Shown here piece by piece: positions 1 to 5,428 of a DNA stretch of 5,428 nt. The position numbers and the translations under genes were made by a program. The DNA is from Clostridiales bacterium (GTDB taxonomy: Bacteria > Bacillota > Clostridia > Lachnospirales > WQUN01): contig JAISRJ010000020.1 of NCBI GenBank assembly GCA_031273705.1, positions 1 to 5,428 on the forward strand, written 5' to 3'. The notes under the pieces were generated by a model. That model was not told the DNA's origin. It worked only from the letters and a program-made list of their open reading frames with translations, and did not search any database. How positions within the stretch are numbered: position 1 is the first letter of the stretch; each line of letters opens with the position of its first letter.

Positions 1-1140
1 AGCAAAATTTCCAATGGTTATTTGCAAATTTCCAAACGCGTTTTTCATGAGCTTTACTTTATTTTCAGTAGTCGCCGCTCGAGAGTCAAATTCGTCCTGC
101 ATACTGCCAGCGTACTTAGTCGAGTCGCCTATTGTCTCAAAGTTATTCTTTAAATCATCAAGGTTCTCCGTAAAGGACGCTATAGCCATTTGAGTAGATT
201 TATTATCGCCAAATATAGCGCTTACCGTTGCGGAGAGTTCGTCAGCAGGTATTTTCTCTTTTAATGACTGAAAAATACTAAGCATTGTACCTTCAGAATC
301 AACAAGCATATCCCTTGCAACCTGAGACGCGTCAAAACCGAGTTTCTCCCACGCGGATAAAGCCTTATCTGTCGCTCCTTTGCCAGCCATCAGGGAACCA
401 AAGATATTATTCAGCGCAGTTCCCATATTTGCGGTATCCATGCCAGTAATAGCCGCGCTAAGCGCGGCTATCTCATCACCTGCGACACCCGCTTGCTTGC
501 CTATAAGCCCCGATTCTTTCACAACCTCAATAAGTTTATCCGAGCTTTGTGTTGTGGTATTACCAAAATAATTAACTTTATCCGCCAAGGCAACAAATTC
601 ATCCTGCGAAATTCCAAGAGAGCTGCGTATTACCGCCGCCATTTCGCCGGCGGATTCTGCTGGTAGATCAAAAGCAACACCCATTTTCGCGGTACCCTCG
701 GCAAAACGCGTCAGTTCCTCGGCGGCAATGCCGCTTTGAGCGGCGGCGGACATAAGCTCCGCTATTTCACTTGTTGTCATTGGAAGACGTAAAGACATAT
801 CTATTATCTCCTTAGACATATCCGCATAGGCTTGGGTTGTATTTCCAAGAGGATCTTTTAGCCCGTCTACCACTTTAGCAACATCCGCCATAGAAGACTC
901 GAAAGTCATTGCCTGTTCTATGCTATCTCCGATGAAGTCTTTTACCACGCTTAATCCTGCAATCGCACCGGCTACACCGGCGACAGCCTTCGCCATATTC
1001 CCGAATAAATCATTGGAGGTTTTCGCGCTCTTTTCTAAGCCGTCCAACCTTTTTTGAACCGCGCCAAAAGATTGATCTACAGATGATTGAATTTTCGCGC
1101 CAAGTTCAAGTATGGCTTCATATCTACCTTTGTTTGCCAT
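1..1140 (-). CDS. Phage tail tape measure protein, N-terminal part (TP901 core family), truncated by window edge
   Basis: This reading frame starts at ATG 1140-1138 and stays open to position 1, giving 380 residues with the C-terminal part outside the window. The tape measure protein fills the tail tube during assembly and sets tail length. Residues 1-45 are helical and polar (MANKGRYEAILELGAKIQSS). An Ala/Gly-rich hydrophobic stretch follows at about 49-66 (NMAKAVAGVAGAIAGLSVV). From about 70 to 330 it reads as the TP901 tape measure core: FESSMADVAKVVDG, then RLPMTTSEIAELMSAAAQSG, a LADKVNYFGN segment, GTALNNIFGSL and SAIFGDNKS, all in the family's usual order. The start codon lies inside the -1 frameshift extension of the chaperone gene, overlapping it by 17 bases. 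A purine run (AAGAAGG, 1159-1153) sits 12 bases upstream, so the ribosome site is weak or distant, which would suit a low-copy protein. Family call is firm; the sequence does not show how the protein ends. Confidence 0.93.
   Translation of the reverse strand, partial: MANKGRYEAILELGAKIQSSVDQSFGAVQKRLDGLEKSAKTSNDLFGNMAKAVAGVAGAIAGLSVVKDFIGDSIEQAMTFESSMADVAKVVDGLKDPLGNTTQAYADMSKEIIDMSLRLPMTTSEIAELMSAAAQSGIAAEELTRFAEGTAKMGVAFDLPAESAGEMAAVIRSSLGISQDEFVALADKVNYFGNTTTQSSDKLIEVVKESGLIGKQAGVAGDEIAALSAAITGMDTANMGTALNNIFGSLMAGKGATDKALSAWEKLGFDASQVARDMLVDSEGTMLSIFQSLKEKIPADELSATVSAIFGDNKSTQMAIASFTENLDDLKNNFETIGDSTKYAGSMQDEFDSRAATTENKVKLMKNAFGNLQITIGNFA
449..471. repeat. Perfect 23-base palindrome inside the tape measure gene
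   Basis: Two 11-base arms (ATAGCCGCGCT and AGCGCGGCTAT) face each other around a single central A at 460. The flanking bases do not extend the match. It lies inside the tape measure coding region, where it encodes Ile-Ala-Ala-Leu-Ser-Ala-Ala-Ile. Alternating Ala codons could produce part of the symmetry by chance. No function can be assigned from sequence alone. Confidence 0.6.
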
Positions 1141-1575
1141 GGCTTCCACTCGCCTTCTTCATTGAATCAGTTATTGTAAATAAGTCTTCCAGCGTTTGAT
1201 TTAGAAAAAATTCAATCGAAGTGAATGTATTAAGCGCCAGTCGAATGATTAACTTATATAATTTTTTCCCATCTCCCGGCCTTAGTCCTCTGCTAAAAAA
1301 TAGGTTGACACAACATTTCTAATTGCCACGCCTTCTTTAGCGGGTAAATCATCAAAAAATTCTATGGGCAGGTTCGTTAAGGTGTGAGCTATTATTACGG
1401 CATACCCTGAGGTCATTTCGTTAAATATGGGCACGTTCCCATTCCTCGCATATAACTTATCCGCCTCTAGCATTGCCCTTGTCGTTAGATTCTCTATGCC
1501 AGACAGATCAAGTTCGGTATATTCCTTACCCTCAAATTTATAGGGCTTCTTAAAGGTTACTAAGTAATCGCTCAT
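1124..1575 (-). CDS. Tail assembly chaperone, -1 frameshifted long form (G-T / E-E' type fusion)
   Basis: Decoding starts as for the short form (ATG 1575). At T TTT TTA (1300-1294) a slip back by one base lets the ribosome re-read base 1294 and continue in the -1 frame, through 56 further codons to TAG at 1126-1124. The product would be 94 + 56 = 150 residues. The extension begins SRGLRPGDGKKLYKLIIRLA and continues with TSIEFFLNQTLEDLFTITDS. It has no start codon with a ribosome site of its own, and it fills the whole apparent gap between chaperone and tape measure. The 97/150 sizes are close to P2 E and E+E' (about 91 and 142), which also use a T-run -1 site. In lambda the T part of gpGT recruits tube subunits; the same role here is inference. 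Frameshifting has not been demonstrated, but phase, location and open frame all agree. Confidence 0.85.
1282..1575 (-). CDS. Tail assembly chaperone, short form (P2 gpE / lambda gpG-like role)
   Basis: This 97-residue protein sits between tail tube and tape measure, the standard place of the tail assembly chaperone. The chaperone binds the tape measure in the cytoplasm and delivers tube subunits during tail polymerisation, and it is absent from the finished particle. The sequence is acidic and soluble, with no membrane segment. Its N-terminal beta part (LVTFKKPYKFEGKEYTELDL, residues 5-24) and a helical C-terminal part containing NEMTSGYAVIIAHTLTNLPI and EFFDDLP resemble the TAC families of P2-like and clostridial myophages. 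The ATG overlaps the tube gene's TAA (TAATG). AAGGAG at 1590-1585 lies nine bases upstream, so expression is probably coupled to the tube gene. The gene ends four codons after a slippery heptamer that gives a longer product, described separately. Function is inferred from position, size and family resemblance. Confidence 0.85.
   Translation of the reverse strand: MSDYLVTFKKPYKFEGKEYTELDLSGIENLTTRAMLEADKLYARNGNVPIFNEMTSGYAVIIAHTLTNLPIEFFDDLPAKEGVAIRNVVSTYFLAED
1294..1300 (-). promoter_or_regulatory. Programmed -1 ribosomal frameshift site, T TTT TTA
   Basis: On the minus strand the zero frame reads TAT TTT TTA GCA GAG GAC TAA. The heptamer T TTT TTA therefore has the exact X XXY YYZ phase needed for simultaneous -1 slippage of the Phe and Leu tRNAs. 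It is four codons before the chaperone stop. The -1 frame beyond it is open for 56 codons and ends just inside the tape measure gene. No strong upstream Shine-Dalgarno-like stimulator is visible. Confidence 0.85.
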
Positions 1576-2099
1576 TATATCATACTCCTTAATTCGGCCA
1601 GCAAATCTACGCCATTCACAATATAAATGTAGTTATACGGATCGTATTCGATTAAAACCGTATCGTTATCCTCGATTTTGATGTAATATATCGCCAGCGA
1701 AACTTTCGATTCCGTCATTTTGGCTTGCTGCAGCTTACCAAGATCTATGCCCTTTGGTCGGCGGCGTATGGTAATTTTTATCCGCTGATACTTTGCCTCG
1801 CCAGTAGTGTGATCATAATACTGCTGACCGCCGCGTAAATACAAAAGATCACTCGTTTCACGCATCAATACAGCTATTGCGGCGGTTACGGTACGAAACG
1901 TTATTTCAATGGTCAAATCCGTAAAATGCCCGGTTATCGGGACTTCATGTTCGCCTAGAATCCCCGCTCCGCTTATGGTTTCTGTCATAGGCTCAAAATT
2001 TGGCAGTGTTATTTCGCCCGTCTGACCTATAAGCTTTTCATTAACATCATAAACGTTAAACGAATGCAGTGATTCCGGCATGGGTACCAGATTAGCCAA
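1575..2099 (-). CDS. Contractile phage tail tube protein (P2 FII family)
   Basis: Tail tube subunits stack as hexameric rings around the tape measure to form the DNA channel inside the sheath. From the preferred start the protein has 174 residues, normal for P2 FII relatives. Family features are an N-terminus of the type MPESLHSFNVYD, the block TLPNFEPMTETISGAG at about 31-46, a central beta region with TGHFTDLTIEITFRTV, and the C-terminal signature YNYIYIVNGVDLLAELRSMI (155-174), which parallels the VNGVD ending of P2-like tubes. The start needs care. The frame can be opened at GTG 2108, but that GTG is part of a good ribosome site, AGAGGTGA (2112-2105), placed five bases before a TTG at 2099. 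The TTG start gives an N-terminus beginning ANLVPMPES and overlaps the sheath gene by 8 bases. It is the next gene after the sheath, as in P2 (FI then FII) and PBSX-like clusters. Confidence 0.9.
   Translation of the reverse strand: MANLVPMPESLHSFNVYDVNEKLIGQTGEITLPNFEPMTETISGAGILGEHEVPITGHFTDLTIEITFRTVTAAIAVLMRETSDLLYLRGGQQYYDHTTGEAKYQRIKITIRRRPKGIDLGKLQQAKMTESKVSLAIYYIKIEDNDTVLIEYDPYNYIYIVNGVDLLAELRSMI
1585..1590 (-). promoter_or_regulatory. Ribosome binding site of the tail assembly chaperone gene
   Basis: AAGGAG on the minus strand, nine bases before the ATG at 1575. It lies within the last codons of the tube gene and supports this start for the chaperone. Confidence 0.7.
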
Positions 2100-3657
2100 A
2101 CGTCTCACCTCTGATCAAATAATTTTGCAGCGCAAGCGGGTCAAATATAAGGGTATTAATAATCGCCTCGGCGGGTGTAAAGAACGCCAGGCGCTGCCTG
2201 AAATGAATCTGCCCGTTTAAAATATCTGTTATGGGGTTCTCATCCATATTAAACTCAATGCGACCGAAAGCGATCATACCCTTAGATTGGAACCCGTTCG
2301 CGCGAATATTCTCACTATCAACCACAGCTTCGATTAGGCGCAAATTCGCGGGGTCGTCAACCAGCTGAAAGTAGGTTAGAATGAACGTATTGCCCCACCA
2401 ATTAAACATGCGCCTAACGGGAATGTATCGGTCTTTCACATCGCTGGAATTGGGGTAAACACTTGTGTTATTTCCCCAGCTCCTCCAACCGTTTAAGTTG
2501 AGCGCTGTGCATATTCCTAATCCGTTAAGATAATTCGCTTGAAGCTGATCCAAATAAGTCTCTAAGTGATATTTCTCAAATGGATCCTGTGATTCCAAAT
2601 AAGCTTCGCTCATTCCGTCCGGCTCTTCCAAAAACGCTCCGGTGGTATTCGCGCTATAGTTGCTAAGTACGGCTTGCTGGATACTACCCAACTCAATAAC
2701 GGTTCCGGTGATACGCATTAGTTCGTTTGAAGGGCTTTTGTACGGCACGCTTTCATGCTTCGAATCCACATAAGCGGTTAAAGCCGCCCATATGGCGGAC
2801 ATATAATAAACTTTTTCGGCCACCTTAACTTTTGGCCAGCAAACAACCAAATTTTCATTCACATAGCCATTGTCGTTCTTCCAGGCGTAGGCTCTGTCAT
2901 ATGTGTGCGCTTCTGTAGTGTTTAGATCCGACACGCCAATACACTTAAAACCACCGTTGATATTGGTGAGCTTTGCGGTCATAACCGCGTTTACGGAGGG
3001 CAGATGACTCCATCCCGGCGCTAAGATCTGACCGGGTAAGATACCCAAACGCGGATATATCTGTTCTATCAGTTCCAGACCTGTGTATTCCCCGGTCTGT
3101 GCGTTATAGCCGCCGATAATATCCAGTTCGGTCACTTTTGCAGGATCCAAATAGTCATAGCTTAGCGTTAATAATTGATAAACCTCTTCGGTAAAGATGA
3201 CAAGATTCCCTTTATCATCAAACGCCGTGCTAAAATCGGTGTCTCGTACAAGATTAACGCCGTCACCCTGTATTTCTACGCTCTCCAGAATTACGCCCAG
3301 TTCTCCGACCGTAAGTTTTTTGTCGGCAGGAGCACGATCCATTCCTTCTACATGCGTCGTATGCTTGCCGGGGTCCAATACATTTATCAATACCAATGGC
3401 GCTACATTGAACACACGGAACGACGCGCCCACGGACTGACACAAGCTAAAACGGTTAAAGTCGTCGGAATATCCGACCGCTTTAATCGCCTCTGTAAAAC
3501 TATTGATAAGTATCGGTCTATTAACAGCCGCCACCATATCTAAAGCGGTGTTAATTGGCGCTGTACCTATTACAACTTGTATAGCGCTGTCGCTCTGTAC
3601 GGGTGTGATAACAGGCGTTGGATCTTCATTTATATAAACGCCATGCGGATATGCCAT
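2092..3657 (-). CDS. Contractile tail sheath protein
   Basis: This 521-residue protein forms the outer contractile layer of the tail; its contraction drives the tube through the host envelope. The N-terminal region (1-100, HGVYINEDPTPVITPVQSDS and VVIGTAP near 28-34) matches the start of phage sheath proteins. A beta-rich segment (about 112-175) looks like an inserted outer domain. The conserved core follows with LELIEQIYPRLGILPGQILA (195-214) and PGWSHLPSV. The C-terminal domain (about 405-521) contains DRYIPVRRMFNWWGNT, a stretch with IEFNMDENPITDILNGQIHF, and an ending with TPAEAIINTLIFDP typical of the sheath subunit-linking domain. It is longer than P2 FI (about 396) and PBSX XkdK (about 466), mainly through the inserted domain. 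GGAGGTGA six bases before the ATG predicts high expression, as expected for a major structural protein. Its partner, the tube, follows directly. Confidence 0.95.
   Translation of the reverse strand: MAYPHGVYINEDPTPVITPVQSDSAIQVVIGTAPINTALDMVAAVNRPILINSFTEAIKAVGYSDDFNRFSLCQSVGASFRVFNVAPLVLINVLDPGKHTTHVEGMDRAPADKKLTVGELGVILESVEIQGDGVNLVRDTDFSTAFDDKGNLVIFTEEVYQLLTLSYDYLDPAKVTELDIIGGYNAQTGEYTGLELIEQIYPRLGILPGQILAPGWSHLPSVNAVMTAKLTNINGGFKCIGVSDLNTTEAHTYDRAYAWKNDNGYVNENLVVCWPKVKVAEKVYYMSAIWAALTAYVDSKHESVPYKSPSNELMRITGTVIELGSIQQAVLSNYSANTTGAFLEEPDGMSEAYLESQDPFEKYHLETYLDQLQANYLNGLGICTALNLNGWRSWGNNTSVYPNSSDVKDRYIPVRRMFNWWGNTFILTYFQLVDDPANLRLIEAVVDSENIRANGFQSKGMIAFGRIEFNMDENPITDILNGQIHFRQRLAFFTPAEAIINTLIFDPLALQNYLIRGETFG
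2105..2112 (-). promoter_or_regulatory. Ribosome binding site deciding the TTG start of the tube gene
   Basis: AGAGGTGA on the minus strand, five bases before TTG 2099-2097 and inside the 3' end of the sheath gene. The alternative GTG start (2108-2106) lies within this motif and has no ribosome site of its own, so TTG is preferred. Confidence 0.6.
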
Positions 3658-3658
3658 A

Positions 3659-3970
3659 CTACTTCACCTCCATATTGCTGCCGTTTGCGACTTCGTTTGC
3701 CATCTCGCGGCTTATTCTAACGAACCACATATTTTCCACCGTACCCGGCGTTATCAGCGCCATATTGATTGTGGCTAGTTGAGACGCGGGCACCAGCAGT
3801 TTCTTGATACAAGGATGCTTTTTCACAACATCTAAAACATTCTGCGGCAGAACGCCGATAAAGACGGCATTTTGCTTTAGCACGCGTCCAATGCTCGGTC
3901 CGCAGTATATAAGGGCTTCATCTGTTTCATTGTGTTTGGACAATGGCTTACCAGCCGTCTGTCTTTCCAT
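3659..3970 (-). CDS. Small conserved myophage protein of unknown function, directly upstream of the sheath
   Basis: This 103-residue protein has no function I can assign. It is soluble, with no signal peptide or membrane segment. The most distinctive part is IYCGPSIGRVLKQ (21-33), followed by FIGVLPQNVLDVVKKHPCIK and LLVPASQLATI (about 37-67). This pattern looks like an alternating alpha/beta fold, and I associate it loosely with small proteins just upstream of sheath genes in Firmicutes myoprophages. PBSX has a small gene (ykzL) in the equivalent place, but I see no clear sequence tie. The start ATG at 3970 follows a weak GGTGA. Two nearby upstream ATGs (3980, 3974) are out of frame. The stop lies one base before the sheath ATG, so translation is probably coupled. 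Its place between terminator and sheath suggests a structural or assembly role in the tail; this is inference. Confidence 0.8.
   Translation of the reverse strand: MERQTAGKPLSKHNETDEALIYCGPSIGRVLKQNAVFIGVLPQNVLDVVKKHPCIKKLLVPASQLATINMALITPGTVENMWFVRISREMANEVANGSNMEVK
3664..3671 (-). promoter_or_regulatory. Strong ribosome binding site of the sheath gene
   Basis: GGAGGTGA on the minus strand with a six-base spacer to ATG 3657, close to the ideal anti-16S match. It is the best such site at any gene start in the window. It is embedded in the last codons (Met-Glu-Val-Lys) of the preceding small gene. Confidence 0.8.
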
Positions 3971-3988
3971 GCATCACCATCAATTCTT

Positions 3989-4462
3989 CTATTCACACCA
4001 TTCTAAGTTTTGCGTCATAACCGGTATACGCCATTTGCTTTCCACAACTCCAAAGAAATATGGATACGCCGACGCTGAAAAATCGTCACTTGTTAAGACT
4101 GTTAAGGGGAACTCCAGCCAAAATCTACCGTCGGCCATATGATCCCTTAAAAATTCCTGCCTGATTTTTTCCAGTATGCTCATAACATCTTGATAACCTT
4201 GATATTCCGAATCATCGTCAAACACCCCCGCAATGAAAAGAACGTCTGCGTAGGCTGTTTCGTATCCCTCGTCCCGCGACTGTTCAAAACGGATAACAAC
4301 ATGCGGGAATATTGGTGTATCATCGTTCCGTTTAGGCGCGGGCAAGTTTTGAAGATAAAAGTTTAAAGGCACGAGCAAACCACCTTCATTTTTAAGACGA
4401 TATGAGCTAAAAACGACTTCCAACCGTTCTTTTAGCGTTTCCATTAATCTCCAGACTGTCAT
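3989..4462 (-). CDS. Probable tail terminator / tail completion protein (XkdJ-position)
   Basis: Tail terminators form a hexameric ring that stops tube and sheath growth at the head-proximal end and offers the docking face for the neck. The 157-residue protein has the expected alpha/beta character: an N-terminal helix (about 5-20), FPHVVIRFEQSRDEGY (52-67), a beta strand leading to FDDDSEYQGYQDVMSILEKI (81-100), then FWLEFPLTVL and YPYFFGVVESKWRIP (133-147). The pattern of aromatic strand, gydDvm helix and closing strand is common in Gram-positive phage tail terminators. Position between the Z-like neck protein and the sheath supports this. The listed ATG overlaps the previous stop (ATGA), which implies coupling. 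An alternative ATG at 4444 has GGAG four bases upstream and would drop six residues; I cannot decide between them. No catalytic motif is seen. The exact role is inferred from order and fold pattern. Confidence 0.72.
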   Translation of the reverse strand: MTVWRLMETLKERLEVVFSSYRLKNEGGLLVPLNFYLQNLPAPKRNDDTPIFPHVVIRFEQSRDEGYETAYADVLFIAGVFDDDSEYQGYQDVMSILEKIRQEFLRDHMADGRFWLEFPLTVLTSDDFSASAYPYFFGVVESKWRIPVMTQNLEWCE

Positions 4463-5079
4463 TTCATCGCCGTCTTTGATTTATTTCCGCGTTTTATCGC
4501 GAGCCTGATATGTTTTTGCAACGCTGTTTCATATTCCTGTGCCGATATTTCATTAAATGCTGACTTTACTTTCTCATGCTGAAACATAGAGCCAACCGGA
4601 ACGCTATTAAGAACTTTGATTTCTTGACTGGTAATATTGGTCTTACGCCATCCCGTAGTCGGAGAAACTCTTTCTACTATCTTCGGACCGTTTAGATTCG
4701 TGACAAAGGCGTCTTTTAATCGAGCCGTCGAACCTTTGTGTACGGAAACCATTACGTCGCGCGATTGCCCTTTTCCTACAGATTTAAATTGGTACTTATA
4801 ACGATGCAGACCGGCGCTACCGGTTTTATAGTGTAAAGCCGCTGCTATAGCGGTTGCGCCGGGTTTAGCGCGTATCGTTTTAACAATTTTGGACGATTGC
4901 GGCGTTTCGGAAGCGTTCGCGTTCATACTATAGTTTTCTCCGGCTATATCCGGCAATTGCTTTTTTGCTCTCTGTGTTGCAATGTTCAATGCTTTGGCTA
5001 TTACGGCATTTGCTCCGGATTTAAATTCGCCTAATAATTGACGTACACGTTCCTTTTCAGCAATGTTTATGATAACCAT
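4459..5079 (-). CDS. Minor tail protein Z / HK97 gp10-like neck protein
   Basis: This 206-residue protein resembles the prophage minor tail protein Z group, which works at the head-tail neck during tail completion. A long N-terminal helix (about 7-42, with ALNIATQRAKKQ) leads into a beta region. Then comes the family-like block RLKDAFVTNLNG (120-131), corresponding to the glycine-containing 'gaF' strand. Next is LNSVPVGSMFQHEKV (157-171), equivalent to the 'lyGPsvpqm' segment of lambda Z, and a C-terminal helix (about 172-197) ending in a basic tail (KRGNKSKTAMK). It starts at ATG 5079, one base after the connector gene's TGA, with only a weak purine-rich ribosome site (GGGGCGATGAG), so translation is probably coupled. 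It overlaps the next gene by four bases. The order connector, Z-like protein, terminator, sheath is that of PBSX xkdH-I-J-K. Family resemblance is by eye and moderate. Confidence 0.75.
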   Translation of the reverse strand: MVIINIAEKERVRQLLGEFKSGANAVIAKALNIATQRAKKQLPDIAGENYSMNANASETPQSSKIVKTIRAKPGATAIAAALHYKTGSAGLHRYKYQFKSVGKGQSRDVMVSVHKGSTARLKDAFVTNLNGPKIVERVSPTTGWRKTNITSQEIKVLNSVPVGSMFQHEKVKSAFNEISAQEYETALQKHIRLAIKRGNKSKTAMK

Positions 5080-5080
5080 C

Positions 5081-5416
5081 TCATCGCCCCGCTTTGTTGC
5101 TCAAAAGCGCAATTATATACACGCCCATATCGCTGGAAAAATCCGTTATTCGGTATTTCGCGCCGTCAAAACGGATTATCTGATCAATTTTTGGTCGGTA
5201 TCCAAACTCATCTTCGAGCGCGTAAAACAGGAGGTCGCCTTCATAGACGCCTCCTGTGTAATCATTTATTTTACTTTGTTTGCGCCGTTCCAACTCATCA
5301 TTGTCCAGTACAATCAGCATATCAACGCCGTCAATATTATGAACGCTTCCAAACTCATCCTCATTAATAAACACCGAGCTTAAATCCGCGTTAATCTGTT
5401 CTTTAAAATTCGCCAT
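5081..5416 (-). CDS. Probable head closure / head-tail connector protein (XkdH-position)
   Basis: This small acidic protein has 111 residues and starts at ATG 5416. Features are an N-terminal helix with INADLSSVFINEDEFGSVHN, the block IDGVDMLIVLDNDELERR (28-45), then YTGGVYEGDLLFYALEDEFG (53-72), IIRFDGAKYRITD (80-92) and a final strand GVYIIALL. The 'F.n..EFg..h.idG' opening, the 'G.Y.GDlL' turn and the 'i.fDG..Y.v' strand make a small beta-barrel pattern seen in phage head-closure proteins, which seal the portal-adaptor stack and accept the tail. Its position, first before a Z-like neck protein and a terminator, supports that role. The 12 bases upstream (5417-5428) contain TAG triplets that probably end an adjoining gene outside the window, and no clear ribosome site is visible in them. 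The connector function is inference from order and pattern; membership of a small phage structural family is more certain. Confidence 0.72.
   Translation of the reverse strand: MANFKEQINADLSSVFINEDEFGSVHNIDGVDMLIVLDNDELERRKQSKINDYTGGVYEGDLLFYALEDEFGYRPKIDQIIRFDGAKYRITDFSSDMGVYIIALLSNKAGR
5227..5257 (-). other. Hairpin enclosing an AGGAGG-ATG start-like element within the connector gene
   Basis: ACAGGAGG (5257-5250) pairs perfectly over eight bases with CCTCCTGT (5234-5227). Two more CG pairs follow after one bulged A, around a ten-base loop. The 5' arm contains a full AGGAGG. Five bases later an ATG (5244-5242) lies in the loop and opens a 22-codon frame ending in TAA. The element is inside the connector coding region at codons for Thr-Gly-Gly-Val-Tyr-Glu-Gly-Asp-Leu-Leu, so it may simply be a by-product of the coding sequence. 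Confidence 0.4.
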
Positions 5417-5428
5417 GCTAATCTAAGC

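Noticed and set aside
380..571. Plus-strand frame of 63 codons, hydrophobic and signal-like
   Set aside because: It is the antisense of the Ala-rich tape measure core, whose reverse complement naturally gives an Ala/Ser/Ile-rich pseudo-peptide.
1141..1281. Apparent intergenic gap between chaperone and tape measure that might hold a promoter or small RNA
   Set aside because: The whole stretch is open in the -1 frame continuing from a slippery site, which explains it as coding; no promoter-like or terminator-like element stood out.
3175..3543. Plus-strand open frames of 80-122 codons opposite the sheath gene
   Set aside because: They are antisense to a strongly supported sheath gene, have no phage-like or domain-like sequence, and are typical shadows of the coding strand.
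3804..4142. Plus-strand frame of 112 codons spanning the small protein and terminator genes
   Set aside because: It crosses two supported minus-strand genes and shows no recognisable family pattern.
5038..5383. Two overlapping plus-strand frames (109 and 106 codons) opposite the connector and Z-like genes
   Set aside because: Antisense to tightly packed minus-strand genes; they overlap each other in different frames and their composition is not protein-like.
1..5428. The possibility that this is a headless phage-derived particle (tailocin) rather than a phage
   Set aside because: The connector and Z-like neck genes point to a head-bearing phage, but defective particles such as PBSX keep similar genes, so the window cannot settle it and I made no claim.

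Overview
The window is the head-to-tail junction and early tail module of a contractile-tailed (myovirus-type) phage or prophage. All genes lie on the minus strand, so the transcriptional order runs from high to low coordinates. The genes are packed with gaps of at most about 20 bases or short overlaps. I see no tRNA, mobile element, CRISPR array, promoter or terminator. Purine-rich Shine-Dalgarno sites (GGAGGTGA, AAGGAG), moderate-to-low GC, and a gene order resembling the PBSX/xkd-type and clostridial myoprophages suggest a Firmicutes host. That assignment is inference; no host gene is present to fix it.

Layout in transcription order: (1) 5416-5081, a small head-closure/head-tail connector protein; (2) 5079-4459, a minor tail protein Z/HK97 gp10-like neck protein; (3) 4462-3989, a probable tail terminator; (4) 3970-3659, a small conserved phage protein of unknown function; (5) 3657-2092, the tail sheath; (6) 2099-1575, the tail tube, with a likely TTG start; (7) 1575-1282, the tail assembly chaperone, with a -1 frameshifted long form continuing to 1124; (8) 1140 to beyond position 1, the N-terminal 380 residues of the tape measure protein, cut by the window edge.

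How the genes work together: connector, neck protein and terminator would close the head and cap the tail. Sheath and tube form the contractile outer layer and the inner channel. The tape measure sets tail length. The chaperone, in short and frameshifted forms, holds the tape measure and recruits tube subunits.

The best observation is that the 141-base apparent gap between chaperone and tape measure is open in the -1 frame. It is entered at a perfectly phased slippery heptamer T TTT TTA four codons before the chaperone stop. This predicts a 150-residue G-T/E-E'-type fusion beside the 97-residue short form. It is a known type of system (lambda G-T, P2 E-E'), but an ordinary ORF annotation would miss it here. 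I found no evidence for an entirely new system. Smaller curiosities are a perfect 23-base palindrome in the tape measure gene and a hairpin that encloses an AGGAGG-ATG start-like element in the connector gene.
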